Shown piece by piece: positions 43,196 to 52,203 of a DNA stretch of 61,643 bases. Below the pieces are notes generated by a model that was not told the origin of the DNA, did not search any database, and saw only the letters and a list, made by a program, of their open reading frames with translations. The DNA lies in the IMG/VR virus record IMGVR_UViG_3300037486_000465, positions 1-61,643 of that record, one strand, 5' to 3'. The position numbers and the translations under genes are program-made. The stretch comes from a virus. The number at the start of each line of letters is the position of its first letter. Position 1 is the stretch's first letter.

Positions 43196-44410
43196 ATGAG
43201 ATACATTACACATATCCCGTTGGCCGGCGGGTTTGGTTTAGGAAATATGAACATAACTGGAACTGCACCTTTAGCAATTACTTCTTATTCTGCATTTGAA
43301 TCTAATGATAATCTTTTTCGTCGATATTTAAGTAAAAAAGGGTTTGATATCCCATATTATCAAATAGATAAATTAGATTATCATCAAAGTAGATTTCTTT
43401 TAGAAAAATATACCGATATTGATTTTATAACTGCTGTTCCTCCTTGCAACGCGCTTTCGCAAGCTGCTTGTAGAGCTAAAGGTTCTCGAGGTACTGCTGC
43501 ACCAAATGAATGGATGTATAAATCAGCAGAAGTTATTTTACATCATATACGGCCAACAATATACGCCTTTGAAAACGCGCCAGGACTTTTTACATGTAGT
43601 GGAGATGTAGTTCGCGAAAAACTTATAGATATAGGCGAAAATAATGGATATTCAATAACTTTTTATAAAACTAATACCATAAAACACGGTATTCCTCAGT
43701 TTAGACCTCGTACATTTGGAATATTCTTAAAGGGCTTTGGCGCGCCTATTTTGAATTATTATAATAAACCAATGCCTCATATAATAGATTATTTAAAACA
43801 AATTCCTAAAGAAGCAAGTTATCAAGATAAATATATGAATCCTGATTCAAATATAAACGAATATGAAATAACTAAGTTCTTTAAAAAGAAATATGGAGAA
43901 GATTGGAGAAACGAAATCTATAAAACATATAAATTTCATTTAACGTCTTACGATTATTTGAAAAGACAACACTTATTATATGAATTTAAAGATTTTCTTG
44001 AAACACTACCAAATGCATCAATAATAGTTAAAAAGAATCTTGATCACGTTATTAAAAAAACTGATATAGGCAAAAATTTTAGATTAGGATATAGAGTTCT
44101 TGGATTAGATAAAGATCATGTTTATGCAGTTATATCAGAAATGATGAATAGAACTTTACATCCAATTGAAGATAGACTCATTAATATAAGAGAATATATG
44201 CACTTAATGGGATTACCACATGATTATGAACTTGAAAGTGCAAAAGAATATCCTAAAATAACTCAAAATGTACCCGTTAGTACATGCGAAGATATAACGA
44301 CAGAAATAATAGAAATAATAAATGGCAATAGAAAAATATCAAATAGACAAGTTTTAATGCAAGACAATACAAAAGAAACTGAAAATTCAAAAACTATAGC
44401 ATTATTTTAA
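43196..44410 (+). CDS. Cytosine-C5 DNA methyltransferase
   Basis: 404 aa. AVPPCNALSQA holds the catalytic Cys C84 (motif IV), FENAPG (E126, N127) is motif VI, and HGIPQFRPRTFGI is motif VIII (Q-x-R-x-R). The SAM loop is a variant, LAGGFGLGN (9-17). Motifs IX/X are less clear, with INIREYMHLMGLP near the end matching the usual T-x-R-E segment. It would methylate cytosine at C5 in a specific sequence. This conflicts with full hydroxymethylcytosine replacement predicted from gp42. Confidence 0.85.
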   Translation: MRYITHIPLAGGFGLGNMNITGTAPLAITSYSAFESNDNLFRRYLSKKGFDIPYYQIDKLDYHQSRFLLEKYTDIDFITAVPPCNALSQAACRAKGSRGTAAPNEWMYKSAEVILHHIRPTIYAFENAPGLFTCSGDVVREKLIDIGENNGYSITFYKTNTIKHGIPQFRPRTFGIFLKGFGAPILNYYNKPMPHIIDYLKQIPKEASYQDKYMNPDSNINEYEITKFFKKKYGEDWRNEIYKTYKFHLTSYDYLKRQHLLYEFKDFLETLPNASIIVKKNLDHVIKKTDIGKNFRLGYRVLGLDKDHVYAVISEMMNRTLHPIEDRLINIREYMHLMGLPHDYELESAKEYPKITQNVPVSTCEDITTEIIEIINGNRKISNRQVLMQDNTKETENSKTIALF

Positions 44411-44421
44411 ATTATAAGAAT

Positions 44422-44838
44422 ATGGAAGAAACTTATCACAATACTAAAAATTCAGATAGAAATTATGGAAAAAAACGAGAACCGTTAGCATTAGAAAAAT
44501 TCTGTAAAGAAAAATCTCTTTCTTATATACAATCTTCTCATGATGATGATACAAAAAATAAATTTGATGCATACATTAATGACTACCCAACTAGCGTAAA
44601 ATGTTCAGAGAGATGGCCCAATGGAAGTTTTCCTAAAAAGGATTTGATTCCTGAAAATAAATCTGTATATGTTTTATTTGAAAATAACGTATATGAAAAC
44701 TATTTAGTTTGGTTTGAATCATTAAAAGAATTCATCAATGAAGGAAAGGCGGTTGATCGGGGAGCTTATTATGTAATAGATCAAAAAGATTTATACGATT
44801 TACAGGAATTAACAAAAAAATTACATCCTATAATATAA
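44422..44838 (+). CDS. Small protein, possible PD-(D/E)XK nuclease-like
   Basis: 138 aa. NKFDAYINDYPTSVKCSERW gives D-x(n)-(S)VK, loosely like the catalytic core of PD-(D/E)XK nucleases, with E29-type acids upstream. Directly follows the methyltransferase gene (11-nt gap). A nuclease role is a guess; no motif is strong enough to settle it. Confidence 0.35.
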   Translation: MEETYHNTKNSDRNYGKKREPLALEKFCKEKSLSYIQSSHDDDTKNKFDAYINDYPTSVKCSERWPNGSFPKKDLIPENKSVYVLFENNVYENYLVWFESLKEFINEGKAVDRGAYYVIDQKDLYDLQELTKKLHPII

Positions 44839-44850
44839 AAATACTTTCTA

Positions 44851-45444
44851 ATGAATAAATTAATAGTTATCTGCGGAGGCGACCGCCTCGGAAAAGGAAC
44901 ATTAATTAAAGGTTTATGCGAAACTTTTGATTATAAAAATATAACTATTCGTCATTGCGATAAACCGCCCAAAGATCTATTAAATGATCAAATTTTAGAT
45001 TATCAATTAAAAGCGTTTGAACAAGAATTTGAATTAATACATTATGTTCAAACAATGAATAGAAAATTTATGTATCATGATAATATAATTATTTATGATA
45101 GATTTCATCTAGGAGAATTTGTATATGGGCAATTATTTAGAAATTATGATGCAAATTTATTGAAAACTAAAATATTAGCGTTAGAAGAAAAAAATTTAAG
45201 AAACAATATATGGTTTGAGCCGTATCTTATAACTTTAACTGCTGACTCTGAATTCTTTTTAAATAAAGAAGATGGAAATTCATTTTCAAAAAATTTAGAA
45301 GAGAAAACAAAAGAGCTTCAATTATTTAAAGAAACTCATGATTTTAGTGTAATTAAAAATAAATTGTTAGTTAAAGTTGATGAAAATGGTTCTTTTAGAT
45401 CAAAAGAAGAAATATTAAATGAAGTAATAAATTTTATAAAATGA
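44851..45444 (+). CDS. Thymidylate-kinase-like P-loop kinase
   Basis: 197 aa. GGDRLGKGT (9-17) is the Walker A site. IIIYDRFHLGEFVYG carries the D-R motif typical of nucleoside monophosphate kinases. RHCDKPPKD is a likely substrate loop. It would phosphorylate a dNMP. Because the genome makes hydroxymethyl-dCMP, that nucleotide is a possible substrate. It is not similar to T4 gp1. Confidence 0.7.
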   Translation: MNKLIVICGGDRLGKGTLIKGLCETFDYKNITIRHCDKPPKDLLNDQILDYQLKAFEQEFELIHYVQTMNRKFMYHDNIIIYDRFHLGEFVYGQLFRNYDANLLKTKILALEEKNLRNNIWFEPYLITLTADSEFFLNKEDGNSFSKNLEEKTKELQLFKETHDFSVIKNKLLVKVDENGSFRSKEEILNEVINFIK

Positions 45445-45548
45445 ACAAATTTATAGTAAAAGATAATGTGCCTACCTGCGCAAAGAAAGGGCTACCGCCA
45501 AAACCTATAAAAAACAATAAAATATGGTTGCTGAAAATAATAAAATAG
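45441..45548 (+). CDS. Small ORF of 35 aa
   Basis: [20 protein letters not shown] followed by a basic end. ATG overlaps the kinase stop by 4 nt (ATGA), as in true gene pairs here. Its end overlaps the gmd start by 25 nt. No motif; could be chance. Confidence 0.3.
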   Translation: MNKFIVKDNVPTCAKKGLPPKPIKNNKIWLLKIIK

Positions 45549-46600
45549 CACTAATTTCAGGCATAACAGGGCAAGATGGTTCGTATTTAGCTGAATTACT
45601 TCTTTCAAAGGGATATAAAGTTCATGGAATAATTCGTAGAGCATCTACATTTAATACTGCTAGATTAGAACACATTTATGAAGATCCTCATATTCCAGAT
45701 CATCACTTAACGTTACATTATGGAGATGTATCGGATATATTATCGGTAGAACAAATAATGATGAACGTTAAGCCCGATGAAATATATCATTTAGGCGCAC
45801 AATCTCATGTTAAAGTTTCTTTTGAATTACCTGCTTATACAGCGCAAGTAGATGCATTTGGCACGTTGAATATGCTTGAAGCTATGAGAAAACACTGTCC
45901 CAATGCTAGATTTTATAATGCAGCAACATCAGAATTATTTGGAAAAGCTGAACAGATTCCACAAAATGAAAATACACCAATACATCCGCGAAGTCCTTAT
46001 GGAGTAGCAAAAGTATATGCTTATTGGATAACTAAAAATTATCGAGAAGCATATAATATGTTTGCTGTAAATGGAATTCTTTTTAATCATGAAAGCGAAA
46101 GACGAGGAGGCACATTTGTAACTGCAAAAATTATAAACGGCTTAATAGATTATCTTAAAAATGGTACACCGTTTTATTTGGGAAATATTTACGCAAAACG
46201 AGATTGGGGATATGCTCCAGAATATGTTGAATGTATGTGGAGAATGCTACAACAAGATAGTCCAGAAGATTTTGTAATTGGAACCGGCGAAACACATACA
46301 ATAAAAGAATTTGTAGATGAATGCTTAGAATATTTGCCTAAGCTAGAAATTTCTATTAATTATTCATATAAAAGATTTAGGTGGAGAGAAGACGAAAAAA
46401 ATAGATGGATTCTTTGGGATGTAAAAGATTGGAAATTAGTAATTGGTATTGATGAAAAATATTATAGACCGGCAGAAGTAGACGTATTACAAGCAGATTC
46501 TTCAAAAGCAAAAGAAAAATTAGGTTGGGCCCCAAAAACAACATTCAAAGATCTTGTTAAAATTATGATTGAATATAGAATTAAACACGGTAAAATTTAA
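45524..46600 (+). CDS. gmd: GDP-mannose 4,6-dehydratase
   Basis: 358 aa. [14 protein letters not shown] (13-26) and [12 protein letters not shown] are Gmd-specific. NAATSELFG and RSPYGVAK (Tyr and Lys) form the active site. It turns GDP-mannose into GDP-4-keto-6-deoxymannose, first step to GDP-L-fucose. NHESERRG replaces the usual NHESPRRG. Paired with fcl at 47042, with one gene between. Confidence 0.92.
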   Translation: MVAENNKIALISGITGQDGSYLAELLLSKGYKVHGIIRRASTFNTARLEHIYEDPHIPDHHLTLHYGDVSDILSVEQIMMNVKPDEIYHLGAQSHVKVSFELPAYTAQVDAFGTLNMLEAMRKHCPNARFYNAATSELFGKAEQIPQNENTPIHPRSPYGVAKVYAYWITKNYREAYNMFAVNGILFNHESERRGGTFVTAKIINGLIDYLKNGTPFYLGNIYAKRDWGYAPEYVECMWRMLQQDSPEDFVIGTGETHTIKEFVDECLEYLPKLEISINYSYKRFRWREDEKNRWILWDVKDWKLVIGIDEKYYRPAEVDVLQADSSKAKEKLGWAPKTTFKDLVKIMIEYRIKHGKI

Positions 46601-46605
46601 CAACA

Positions 46606-47055
46606 ATGGACAAAAAACAAGTTATTTACTTAATTGGGAGTTTGAGAAATGAAAAAATTCCGTTTATTGCTAATAATATTAGAAAATTAGGATTCGAAGT
46701 TTTTGATGATTGGTTCTCTCCCGGTCCTGAAGCTGATGAATTTTGGAGAACATATGAAAAAAACAGGGGAAGCTCATATAAACAGGCGTTAAATAATTGG
46801 GCCGGAAAACATATATATGAATTTGATAAACATCATATTGATAGAGCAGATATTGGTGTTTTATATATGCCGGCGGGTAAAAGTGGACATCTAGAATTAG
46901 GATATATGATAGGACAAGGCAAAAAATGCTTTGTATTATTTGATGAAGAGCCCGAAAGATGGGACGTGATGTACCAGTTTGCAGAAGCGGTGTGCTTTTC
47001 ATTTGACGAATTAAAAGAAGAACTAATAAAATTTACTAGTGATGCAAAAAAATAG
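46606..47055 (+). CDS. Nucleoside 2-deoxyribosyltransferase-like protein
   Basis: 149 aa. VIYLIGSLRNEKIP opens the fold, FDDWFSPGPEADEFW follows, and MPAGKSGHLELGYMIGQGK has the usual G-x-S-x-x-x-E (catalytic-type Glu) segment. The family exchanges bases on deoxyribonucleosides or cleaves nucleotides. Its place between gmd and fcl looks like an insertion in the fucose cassette. May recycle nucleotides for phage DNA. Confidence 0.8.
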   Translation: MDKKQVIYLIGSLRNEKIPFIANNIRKLGFEVFDDWFSPGPEADEFWRTYEKNRGSSYKQALNNWAGKHIYEFDKHHIDRADIGVLYMPAGKSGHLELGYMIGQGKKCFVLFDEEPERWDVMYQFAEAVCFSFDELKEELIKFTSDAKK

Positions 47056-48019
47056 TAAAATATACGTAACAGGTTGTGATGGATTAGTAGGTTCAGCGGT
47101 AGTTCGCGAACTGCAAAAACAAGGATACACAGATATTCTTCGTTCATCAAAACATAAAGCTTATCATAATGGAACAGTTTATGAAGACGATTATGATTTA
47201 CGTTACGAAGAAAATGTAACTAAATTGTTTATTCAATTTGGTCCAGAATATGTTATAAATTGCGCTGGAAAAGTAGGAGGAATTAATGCAAATAATACTC
47301 AAAGTGCAGAATTTATTCGAGATAATATTATGATACAAACAAATATCATTAATATGTGTTATACGTATAGTGTTAAAAAACTATTGTTTCTTGGAAGCTC
47401 CTGTATTTATCCTAAATTATGTCCACAACCAATTAAAGAAGAATATTTATTAACATCATCATTAGAAGAAAGTAATATTGGGTACGCCATTGCAAAAATA
47501 TCTGGTCTTATAATGTGTCGTATGTATAATAAACAATATGGAAGTAATTTCATCTCGGCAATGCCTACAAATCTTTACGGTCCTAATGATAATTTTAATT
47601 TAAAGAATTCTCATGTTTTGCCGGCGCTAATACGAAAATTTCATGAAGCAAAAATTCGTGGTGATGAAAGTATTGAATTATGGGGAACTGGAACCGCAAA
47701 AAGAGAATTTTTATTTGTTGATGATTTATCCGAAGCACTAGTATTTTTAATGAATAATTATAACGATTGCAAAGAACACATTAATATTGGAATGGGTGAA
47801 GATATAATTATTAAAGATTTAGCCAATTTAATTAAAGAAATAGTTGATTATGATGGTAAAATTTTCTGGAATGTAGATTATCCAGACGGAACTCCTCAAA
47901 AATTATTAGATGTATCTAAAATTAATAATCTTGGTTGGAAGGCAAAAATTCCATTAGAAGATGGATTAAGAAAAACATACAAGTGGTTCGTTGAAAATTA
48001 TGAAAATATAAGAAAATGA
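47042..48019 (+). CDS. fcl: GDP-L-fucose synthase
   Basis: 325 aa from ATG 47042; a GTG three bases before is less likely. YVTGCDGLVGSAV is the NADP loop. LGSSCIYPKLCPQPI and GYAIAKISG (Tyr and Lys) are typical of Fcl/WcaG, and NLYGPNDNF follows. It epimerises and reduces the Gmd product to GDP-L-fucose. Start overlaps the preceding gene by 14 nt. Confidence 0.92.
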   Translation: MQKNSKIYVTGCDGLVGSAVVRELQKQGYTDILRSSKHKAYHNGTVYEDDYDLRYEENVTKLFIQFGPEYVINCAGKVGGINANNTQSAEFIRDNIMIQTNIINMCYTYSVKKLLFLGSSCIYPKLCPQPIKEEYLLTSSLEESNIGYAIAKISGLIMCRMYNKQYGSNFISAMPTNLYGPNDNFNLKNSHVLPALIRKFHEAKIRGDESIELWGTGTAKREFLFVDDLSEALVFLMNNYNDCKEHINIGMGEDIIIKDLANLIKEIVDYDGKIFWNVDYPDGTPQKLLDVSKINNLGWKAKIPLEDGLRKTYKWFVENYENIRK

Positions 48020-48216
48020 AAACAGCAAAAGATTTGGCATATAAAGCATATTGTGACTCTATTAAAGAAATAGGTACAATAACAGATGAAGGAAAAATTA
48101 AAGAACGATTTGAAAATTGGTGGAAGGAATGGTATCATAGAGAAGATCATAAAGATAGTTTTCATCATGTGCATTCAGTCTTTATAGATCTTAAATCTTA
48201 TATACAAGCAGAATAA
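48016..48216 (+). CDS. Small protein of unknown function
   Basis: 66 aa, charged, Trp/His-rich (WWKEWYHREDH). ATG overlaps fcl stop by 4 nt. Not recognised. Confidence 0.6.
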   Translation: MKTAKDLAYKAYCDSIKEIGTITDEGKIKERFENWWKEWYHREDHKDSFHHVHSVFIDLKSYIQAE

Positions 48217-48227
48217 AAATTAAAAAA

Positions 48228-48491
48228 ATGAAAATTCTAAACAATTGGAAATTTAAAAGACATTTTAGTAATAATTTTTGGTATCGATACGGAATAATGT
48301 TTCCGTGGGAACGTAGAAAATATTTGCAAATAGGAATATTTGGGTTTATATATATGTTTCAGTGGGGTAGTTATGAAAATATCTATACTACAATATTATG
48401 TCCTGCTTGTGGCACGGTTGAAAATAAAAGAATTAAACTTTCTTGCGCATGTTGCAAAGGAGAAGGATATATTAAAAAATATAAAAAATGA
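48228..48491 (+). CDS. Small zinc-finger protein
   Basis: 87 aa. CPACGT and CACCKGEGYI near the end form a DnaJ-type zinc site. The N-terminal 50 residues are aromatic and basic. Function unknown; overlaps the next gene by 4 nt. Confidence 0.6.
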   Translation: MKILNNWKFKRHFSNNFWYRYGIMFPWERRKYLQIGIFGFIYMFQWGSYENIYTTILCPACGTVENKRIKLSCACCKGEGYIKKYKK

Positions 48492-48991
48492 GCTTAACCA
48501 CAAACAAAAATGACCCGAGATTAAAAGAAGGTCAGAAAAACGAAACAGGCCAACACGAAATATATTTAGTGCTTTCGGAAGAAGAAAGAGCAAAGGGATT
48601 TCTTCGTCCAGTGAGAGATTCTTATGTGCATGTTGGCAGAAAACAACGTGGATTGGAAATTCATGAAATACTTAGTGAAGAAGACAAAAAAGAAATGAAA
48701 GAAAAATATCCCGAAGATAAAAGGGACTATGTGGCGATATTAACTGTTATGAAAAAAGAAGATGGTAGTTTTCTTGGTGGATCGTATGTTACGCAGGAAG
48801 AATTGGACTCCTGGAAATCTGGCACGCTAATAGATGGTTGTGGAACTGTAACGATAATGGGAAGAGAGCTAGCTGAAACATACGCATGTTTTCCAAACTT
48901 TTATAGCGCAACATATTGCTGCGGTTGCGGAAAACATTTACCTGTTGAAGAATTTGTATGGGAAGGAACAAATGAAATAGTAGGATCATAA
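48488..48991 (+). CDS. Phage protein with GCGTVTIMGRELAETYA motif and zinc site
   Basis: 167 aa. GCGTVTIMGRELAETYA, FYSATYCCGCGKHLPVEEF and W at the end are features of a widespread uncharacterised phage family. The CxxC pair probably binds zinc. VLSEEERAKGF near the start is also typical. No known role. Confidence 0.75.
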   Translation: MSLTTNKNDPRLKEGQKNETGQHEIYLVLSEEERAKGFLRPVRDSYVHVGRKQRGLEIHEILSEEDKKEMKEKYPEDKRDYVAILTVMKKEDGSFLGGSYVTQEELDSWKSGTLIDGCGTVTIMGRELAETYACFPNFYSATYCCGCGKHLPVEEFVWEGTNEIVGS

Positions 48992-49012
48992 AAATTATAA
49001 AGGTATATAAAA

Positions 49013-49171
49013 ATGAAAAAAATTACACTCATCGTTGAGGATGAAAACGGAAAACAAGTAACTGCTTATTTCGATTCTGAAAAAATAAAAGTTATGAAAG
49101 ATACATACGGTACAAATGTACTTGAACAAATGTATAATGTGTTGATAGAAGAATTAAAACAAATTAAATGA
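49013..49171 (+). CDS. Small protein, 52 aa
   Basis: MKKITLIVEDENGKQVTAYF followed by a helical acidic end. Ends in ATGA shared with the next gene, fills the gap between 48991 and 49168, and has an AAAGG element upstream. No family recognised. Confidence 0.7.
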   Translation: MKKITLIVEDENGKQVTAYFDSEKIKVMKDTYGTNVLEQMYNVLIEELKQIK

Positions 49172-49506
49172 AAAAATATTTCAATACGGAAGAAAAAGCA
49201 ATTAAGCATCTGGAATATAGAAAACAGTATGCCTATTCTCGTATTGAAAAAAGTGGAGATAAAATTTTAGGAGACGCATCATTCATATATAAAAATAAAA
49301 ATAATAAATGGGTAGTTTTCGTACAGATATTAACAGATAAAATGATGCATGATATTGAAGAAGTACAATCTATGTTTGATTCTATTCATCCATTAATTCC
49401 ATTTACATCAGACGAACAGATACTTAAAAGTGAACAACGAATTAAAAAATTAGGCAAGAAATATAAAACTCTTGACATTGAAGATTATACAATAAATATA
49501 TGGTAA
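49168..49506 (+). CDS. Phage protein of unknown function
   Basis: 112 aa, basic and mixed alpha/beta (KWVVFVQILTD in the middle). Overlaps both neighbours. Not recognised. Confidence 0.6.
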   Translation: MKKYFNTEEKAIKHLEYRKQYAYSRIEKSGDKILGDASFIYKNKNNKWVVFVQILTDKMMHDIEEVQSMFDSIHPLIPFTSDEQILKSEQRIKKLGKKYKTLDIEDYTINIW

Positions 49507-49796
49507 AAGAAGAAAAAATATTAACGCAAACAACTAAATATCGCAAATATTGTGATGACTGCGGAAAAGAAATTACAAGAGGATTGGCTTGTAGTGTCGC
49601 TTTATGCGAATATTGCAAAAAAGATTTATGTGAAAAATGTATAGGCTACGAAGAAGAAACTTGGGGAGATTTTAGAACAGTTTATTGTAAAACCTGTTGG
49701 GAATTAGGTAATGAATATAGGCCTAAAATTGAAGAATTACATAATGAAATTGATAAATTATATAAAGAATGGCAAGATAAATGTAAAAATAAATGA
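49500..49796 (+). CDS. Small zinc-binding protein
   Basis: 98 aa. Cys pairs CDDC, CEYC, CEKC and CKTC give a treble-type zinc domain over residues 18-65, followed by a coiled tail (KIEELHNEIDKLYKEW). Overlaps the gp42-like gene by 4 nt. No known function. Confidence 0.65.
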   Translation: MVKEEKILTQTTKYRKYCDDCGKEITRGLACSVALCEYCKKDLCEKCIGYEEETWGDFRTVYCKTCWELGNEYRPKIEELHNEIDKLYKEWQDKCKNK

Positions 49797-50461
49797 AAGT
49801 AAAAGACATTAGACAACAATTTGTACAAAAGTACATAGATAAAGATTTTGAAGTAGATAAATATGGGGGCAAAACTATAGATTTAAATTGCGTTCAATTT
49901 GAAGCTGATGAAAATTATATTTTTGGAGAACCGAATGATGATTACATTAGACGAGAATTGACATGGTATTTATCTCAATCTTTGAATGTTAATGACATTG
50001 AAAACACTCCTAAAATTTGGAAGAAAGTAGCAGATCCAGATGGATTTATAAATTCAAATTATGGTTGGTGTATCTTTAGTAAAGAAAACGGAAACCAATA
50101 TGATAACTGCTTAAATGAACTTAAAAATAATAGAAGTTCAAGAAGAGGAACAATGATTTATAATCGTCCTGAAATGTGGATAGATTATAACAAGAATGGA
50201 CGTAGTGACTTCATGTGTACCTACGCAGTACAATTTTTAATAAGACATAATATCCTATGGTCATATGTTTTGATGCGCTCGAATGACGCCTGGGCTGGAT
50301 ATCGCAATGATTACGCTTGGCACAAATATGTGCTTAATAAACTAGCGAATGATTTAGAAATAGAAAAAACTATGATGATATGGAACTCTGGTAGTTTACA
50401 TTTATATGATAGGCAATTCTATTTATTAGATCAATATATTGTTGCAAATAAAACTATTTAG
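49793..50461 (+). CDS. 42: dCMP hydroxymethylase, T4 gp42-like
   Basis: 222 aa. Collinear with T4 gp42 as I recall it: KDFEVDKYGGKTID (T4 KDFVVDKTGVKTIE), FGEPNDDYIRRELTWY (T4 FGALNDEYIQRELEWY), NSNYGWCIFS, SRRGTMIYNRP and DFMCTYAVQFLIR with catalytic Cys C142. Asp173 in YRNDYAW matches T4 Asp179, which replaces the Asn of thymidylate synthase and sets cytosine use. Converts dCMP to hydroxymethyl-dCMP with methylene-tetrahydrofolate. With AGT it predicts glucosylated hmC DNA. Confidence 0.92.
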   Translation: MKVKDIRQQFVQKYIDKDFEVDKYGGKTIDLNCVQFEADENYIFGEPNDDYIRRELTWYLSQSLNVNDIENTPKIWKKVADPDGFINSNYGWCIFSKENGNQYDNCLNELKNNRSSRRGTMIYNRPEMWIDYNKNGRSDFMCTYAVQFLIRHNILWSYVLMRSNDAWAGYRNDYAWHKYVLNKLANDLEIEKTMMIWNSGSLHLYDRQFYLLDQYIVANKTI

Positions 50462-50496
50462 GTTATTAACAATATAAATTAATAATACTTAAAATT

Positions 50497-50889
50497 ATGA
50501 CACATACATATTTAGATTGGACGCATAAAGGTACAATAATCACAGACATAAGAAAACTTAATAAATCAAAATTATATGTTATTAAAGTAATAGATGGCGA
50601 AACATCAGTCCAAATAGATTCTGCATTATTTGTAAGAGATATCATTTTTGAAGAAAGATTAAAATCTTATTTTATTAAAGATATATCAAGAATATCGAGA
50701 GAAGAAATTCTTGCAGTTAAATGGAATATGTATATTACAAAGGGATATTATATTAAAATAAATAAAATGGGTGTAGTTGATGAATTTAAACATGATCCAG
50801 ATAAATGGTATATAAGTTATTTAGAAATAGATGGGCCGTTAGGATTATTTACATCTATATTTAGGGAAAACGACGAAGAAACAAAATAA
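50497..50889 (+). CDS. Phage protein of unknown function
   Basis: 130 aa, mixed alpha/beta, no motif recognised. Same strand and close spacing as its neighbours. Confidence 0.6.
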   Translation: MTHTYLDWTHKGTIITDIRKLNKSKLYVIKVIDGETSVQIDSALFVRDIIFEERLKSYFIKDISRISREEILAVKWNMYITKGYYIKINKMGVVDEFKHDPDKWYISYLEIDGPLGLFTSIFRENDEETK

Positions 50890-50897
50890 AATAAAAT

Positions 50898-51197
50898 ATG
50901 AATACAGAACAAAGACAACCAGGGGGAGCTCGTGTTAACGTTACTCCTGAAATGATGAAAAGTTTTAAAACCGTTACATGTGATTGCGGCGGTCAATTAT
51001 TCCACGCAGGATTTGTAATTAAGAAAATTTCTCCATTAATTTCTCCTACAGGAAAAGAAGAATTATATCCTATAGAAGTTATTGTATGCGAAGAATGCGG
51101 AAAAGTTCCTTCAGAATTTGTTGCGGCAGATATGCTACCTAATAACGTCGTAGCAAAAACTTCAGAGATTATAAAAGAATTAAAAAAACAAAAATAA
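50898..51197 (+). CDS. Small zinc-ribbon phage protein
   Basis: 99 aa. CDCGGQLFHAGF and CEECGKVPSEF form a zinc ribbon. ISPLISPTGKEELYPIEVIV between them is typical of a phage family of unknown function. Confidence 0.7.
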   Translation: MNTEQRQPGGARVNVTPEMMKSFKTVTCDCGGQLFHAGFVIKKISPLISPTGKEELYPIEVIVCEECGKVPSEFVAADMLPNNVVAKTSEIIKELKKQK

Positions 51198-51216
51198 ACT
51201 AAAAATAATAAAAACT

Positions 51217-51414
51217 ATGAATCAATATTACAAAGTATCAGTAAAATCTTCATTTGAAGATAAAAAAGGAAATCTTAAATACAAAAAAGATTCTTATATT
51301 GTATATGCTATGAATCCGACAGATGTTGAAGCTAAAATGGCGCAACATTTAGGAGTAGAAGATTATGAAATTATAGGCATAAATGTAACTAATATTGTGG
51401 ATATAGTTAAATAA
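51217..51414 (+). CDS. Small phage protein of unknown function
   Basis: 65 aa, strand-rich: YYKVSVKSSFEDKKGNLKYK then VYAMNPTDVEAKMAQHL. The layout resembles small beta-alpha proteins of T4-like phages. Not identified. Confidence 0.6.
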   Translation: MNQYYKVSVKSSFEDKKGNLKYKKDSYIVYAMNPTDVEAKMAQHLGVEDYEIIGINVTNIVDIVK

Positions 51415-51442
51415 ATATCCCGCAGTGCCTTATAATATTAAT

Positions 51443-51457
51443 AATATATAAATTAAA
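51443..51457 (+). promoter_or_regulatory. Late-promoter-like box for gene 51471
   Basis: AATATATAAATTAAA with TATATAAA 26 nt before the ATG, in a 56-nt gap. Confidence 0.45.
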
Positions 51458-51470
51458 AATAATTATTAAT

Positions 51471-51812
51471 ATGGAAAAATTTACTAATAAGAAGTTTGTT
51501 TTTCATGAAACTTTCATGAACATTAACGGAAAGGCTAGTGGTTCAGGCTTCATTGGTGTTGTTTTAGGATTAATTGCAGGCGTAGCGTTTATTGCTACAA
51601 TAGTTGGGTATTTTTATAAAATGCCCAATACAGTTGAAGTAATGGGTGAAATTTTAAAATTAGTTGCTGCTGCCACATTGTTATTGGGTGTTAGAAAAGT
51701 TGCAGGCGCAGTTAATAAAAAAACTGCTGCTGACGATGAAGGTATAACACCCACAGTTCAAAAAACAGAACCATATCCTGGCAATATACTAGAAACTCCC
51801 GATAAAGGATGA
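51471..51812 (+). CDS. Small membrane protein
   Basis: 113 aa. Two hydrophobic spans at about residues 24-47 (GFIGVVLGLIAGVAFIATIV) and 60-77 (LKLVAAATLLLGV). Polar C-terminus of about 35 residues. Function unknown; a holin-like role cannot be excluded but nothing shows it. Confidence 0.6.
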   Translation: MEKFTNKKFVFHETFMNINGKASGSGFIGVVLGLIAGVAFIATIVGYFYKMPNTVEVMGEILKLVAAATLLLGVRKVAGAVNKKTAADDEGITPTVQKTEPYPGNILETPDKG

Positions 51813-51816
51813 AAAT

Positions 51817-52155
51817 ATGCCACATAACTTTGATTTTTCAAAACTTGAAAATGTTAAAACTATTGAAGTAAATCCAGAAGGCTGGGTTACTCCATTGTAT
51901 ATTGAATACGGAATTGCAATAAATTTAGAAATAAGCGGAACGTTAGATTATTATTGGAAAGTTAAGGGAACACAGCATACATTTACGATACCAGTAATAA
52001 GAATGGATTATTTGAGTGCTGGAGATTATAAAAAGCTTTTTGAAAATGTATTGGAAATTTTTAGAGAAGATTATATTTCATGGAAAAATGAAGGATTCGT
52101 CACTCAATGGTCAAACGAATATCGTGAACAATACTCAAGATTCATCATTATATAA
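51817..52155 (+). CDS. Phage protein of unknown function
   Basis: 112 aa, acidic start, strand-rich middle (YYWKVKGTQHTFTIP). No motif recognised. Confidence 0.6.
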   Translation: MPHNFDFSKLENVKTIEVNPEGWVTPLYIEYGIAINLEISGTLDYYWKVKGTQHTFTIPVIRMDYLSAGDYKKLFENVLEIFREDYISWKNEGFVTQWSNEYREQYSRFIII

Positions 52156-52203
52156 TATTAAAATTAAAAATATTAAAAATATAGTAATTAAAAATACAAT
52201 TAA

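Noticed and set aside
44851-45444. T4 gp1 (dNMP kinase) identity
   Set aside because: The P-loop is present, but the sequence resembles thymidylate-kinase types and not T4 gp1.
51471-51812. Holin call for the two-helix protein
   Set aside because: Two membrane spans alone are not enough, and no endolysin is adjacent.
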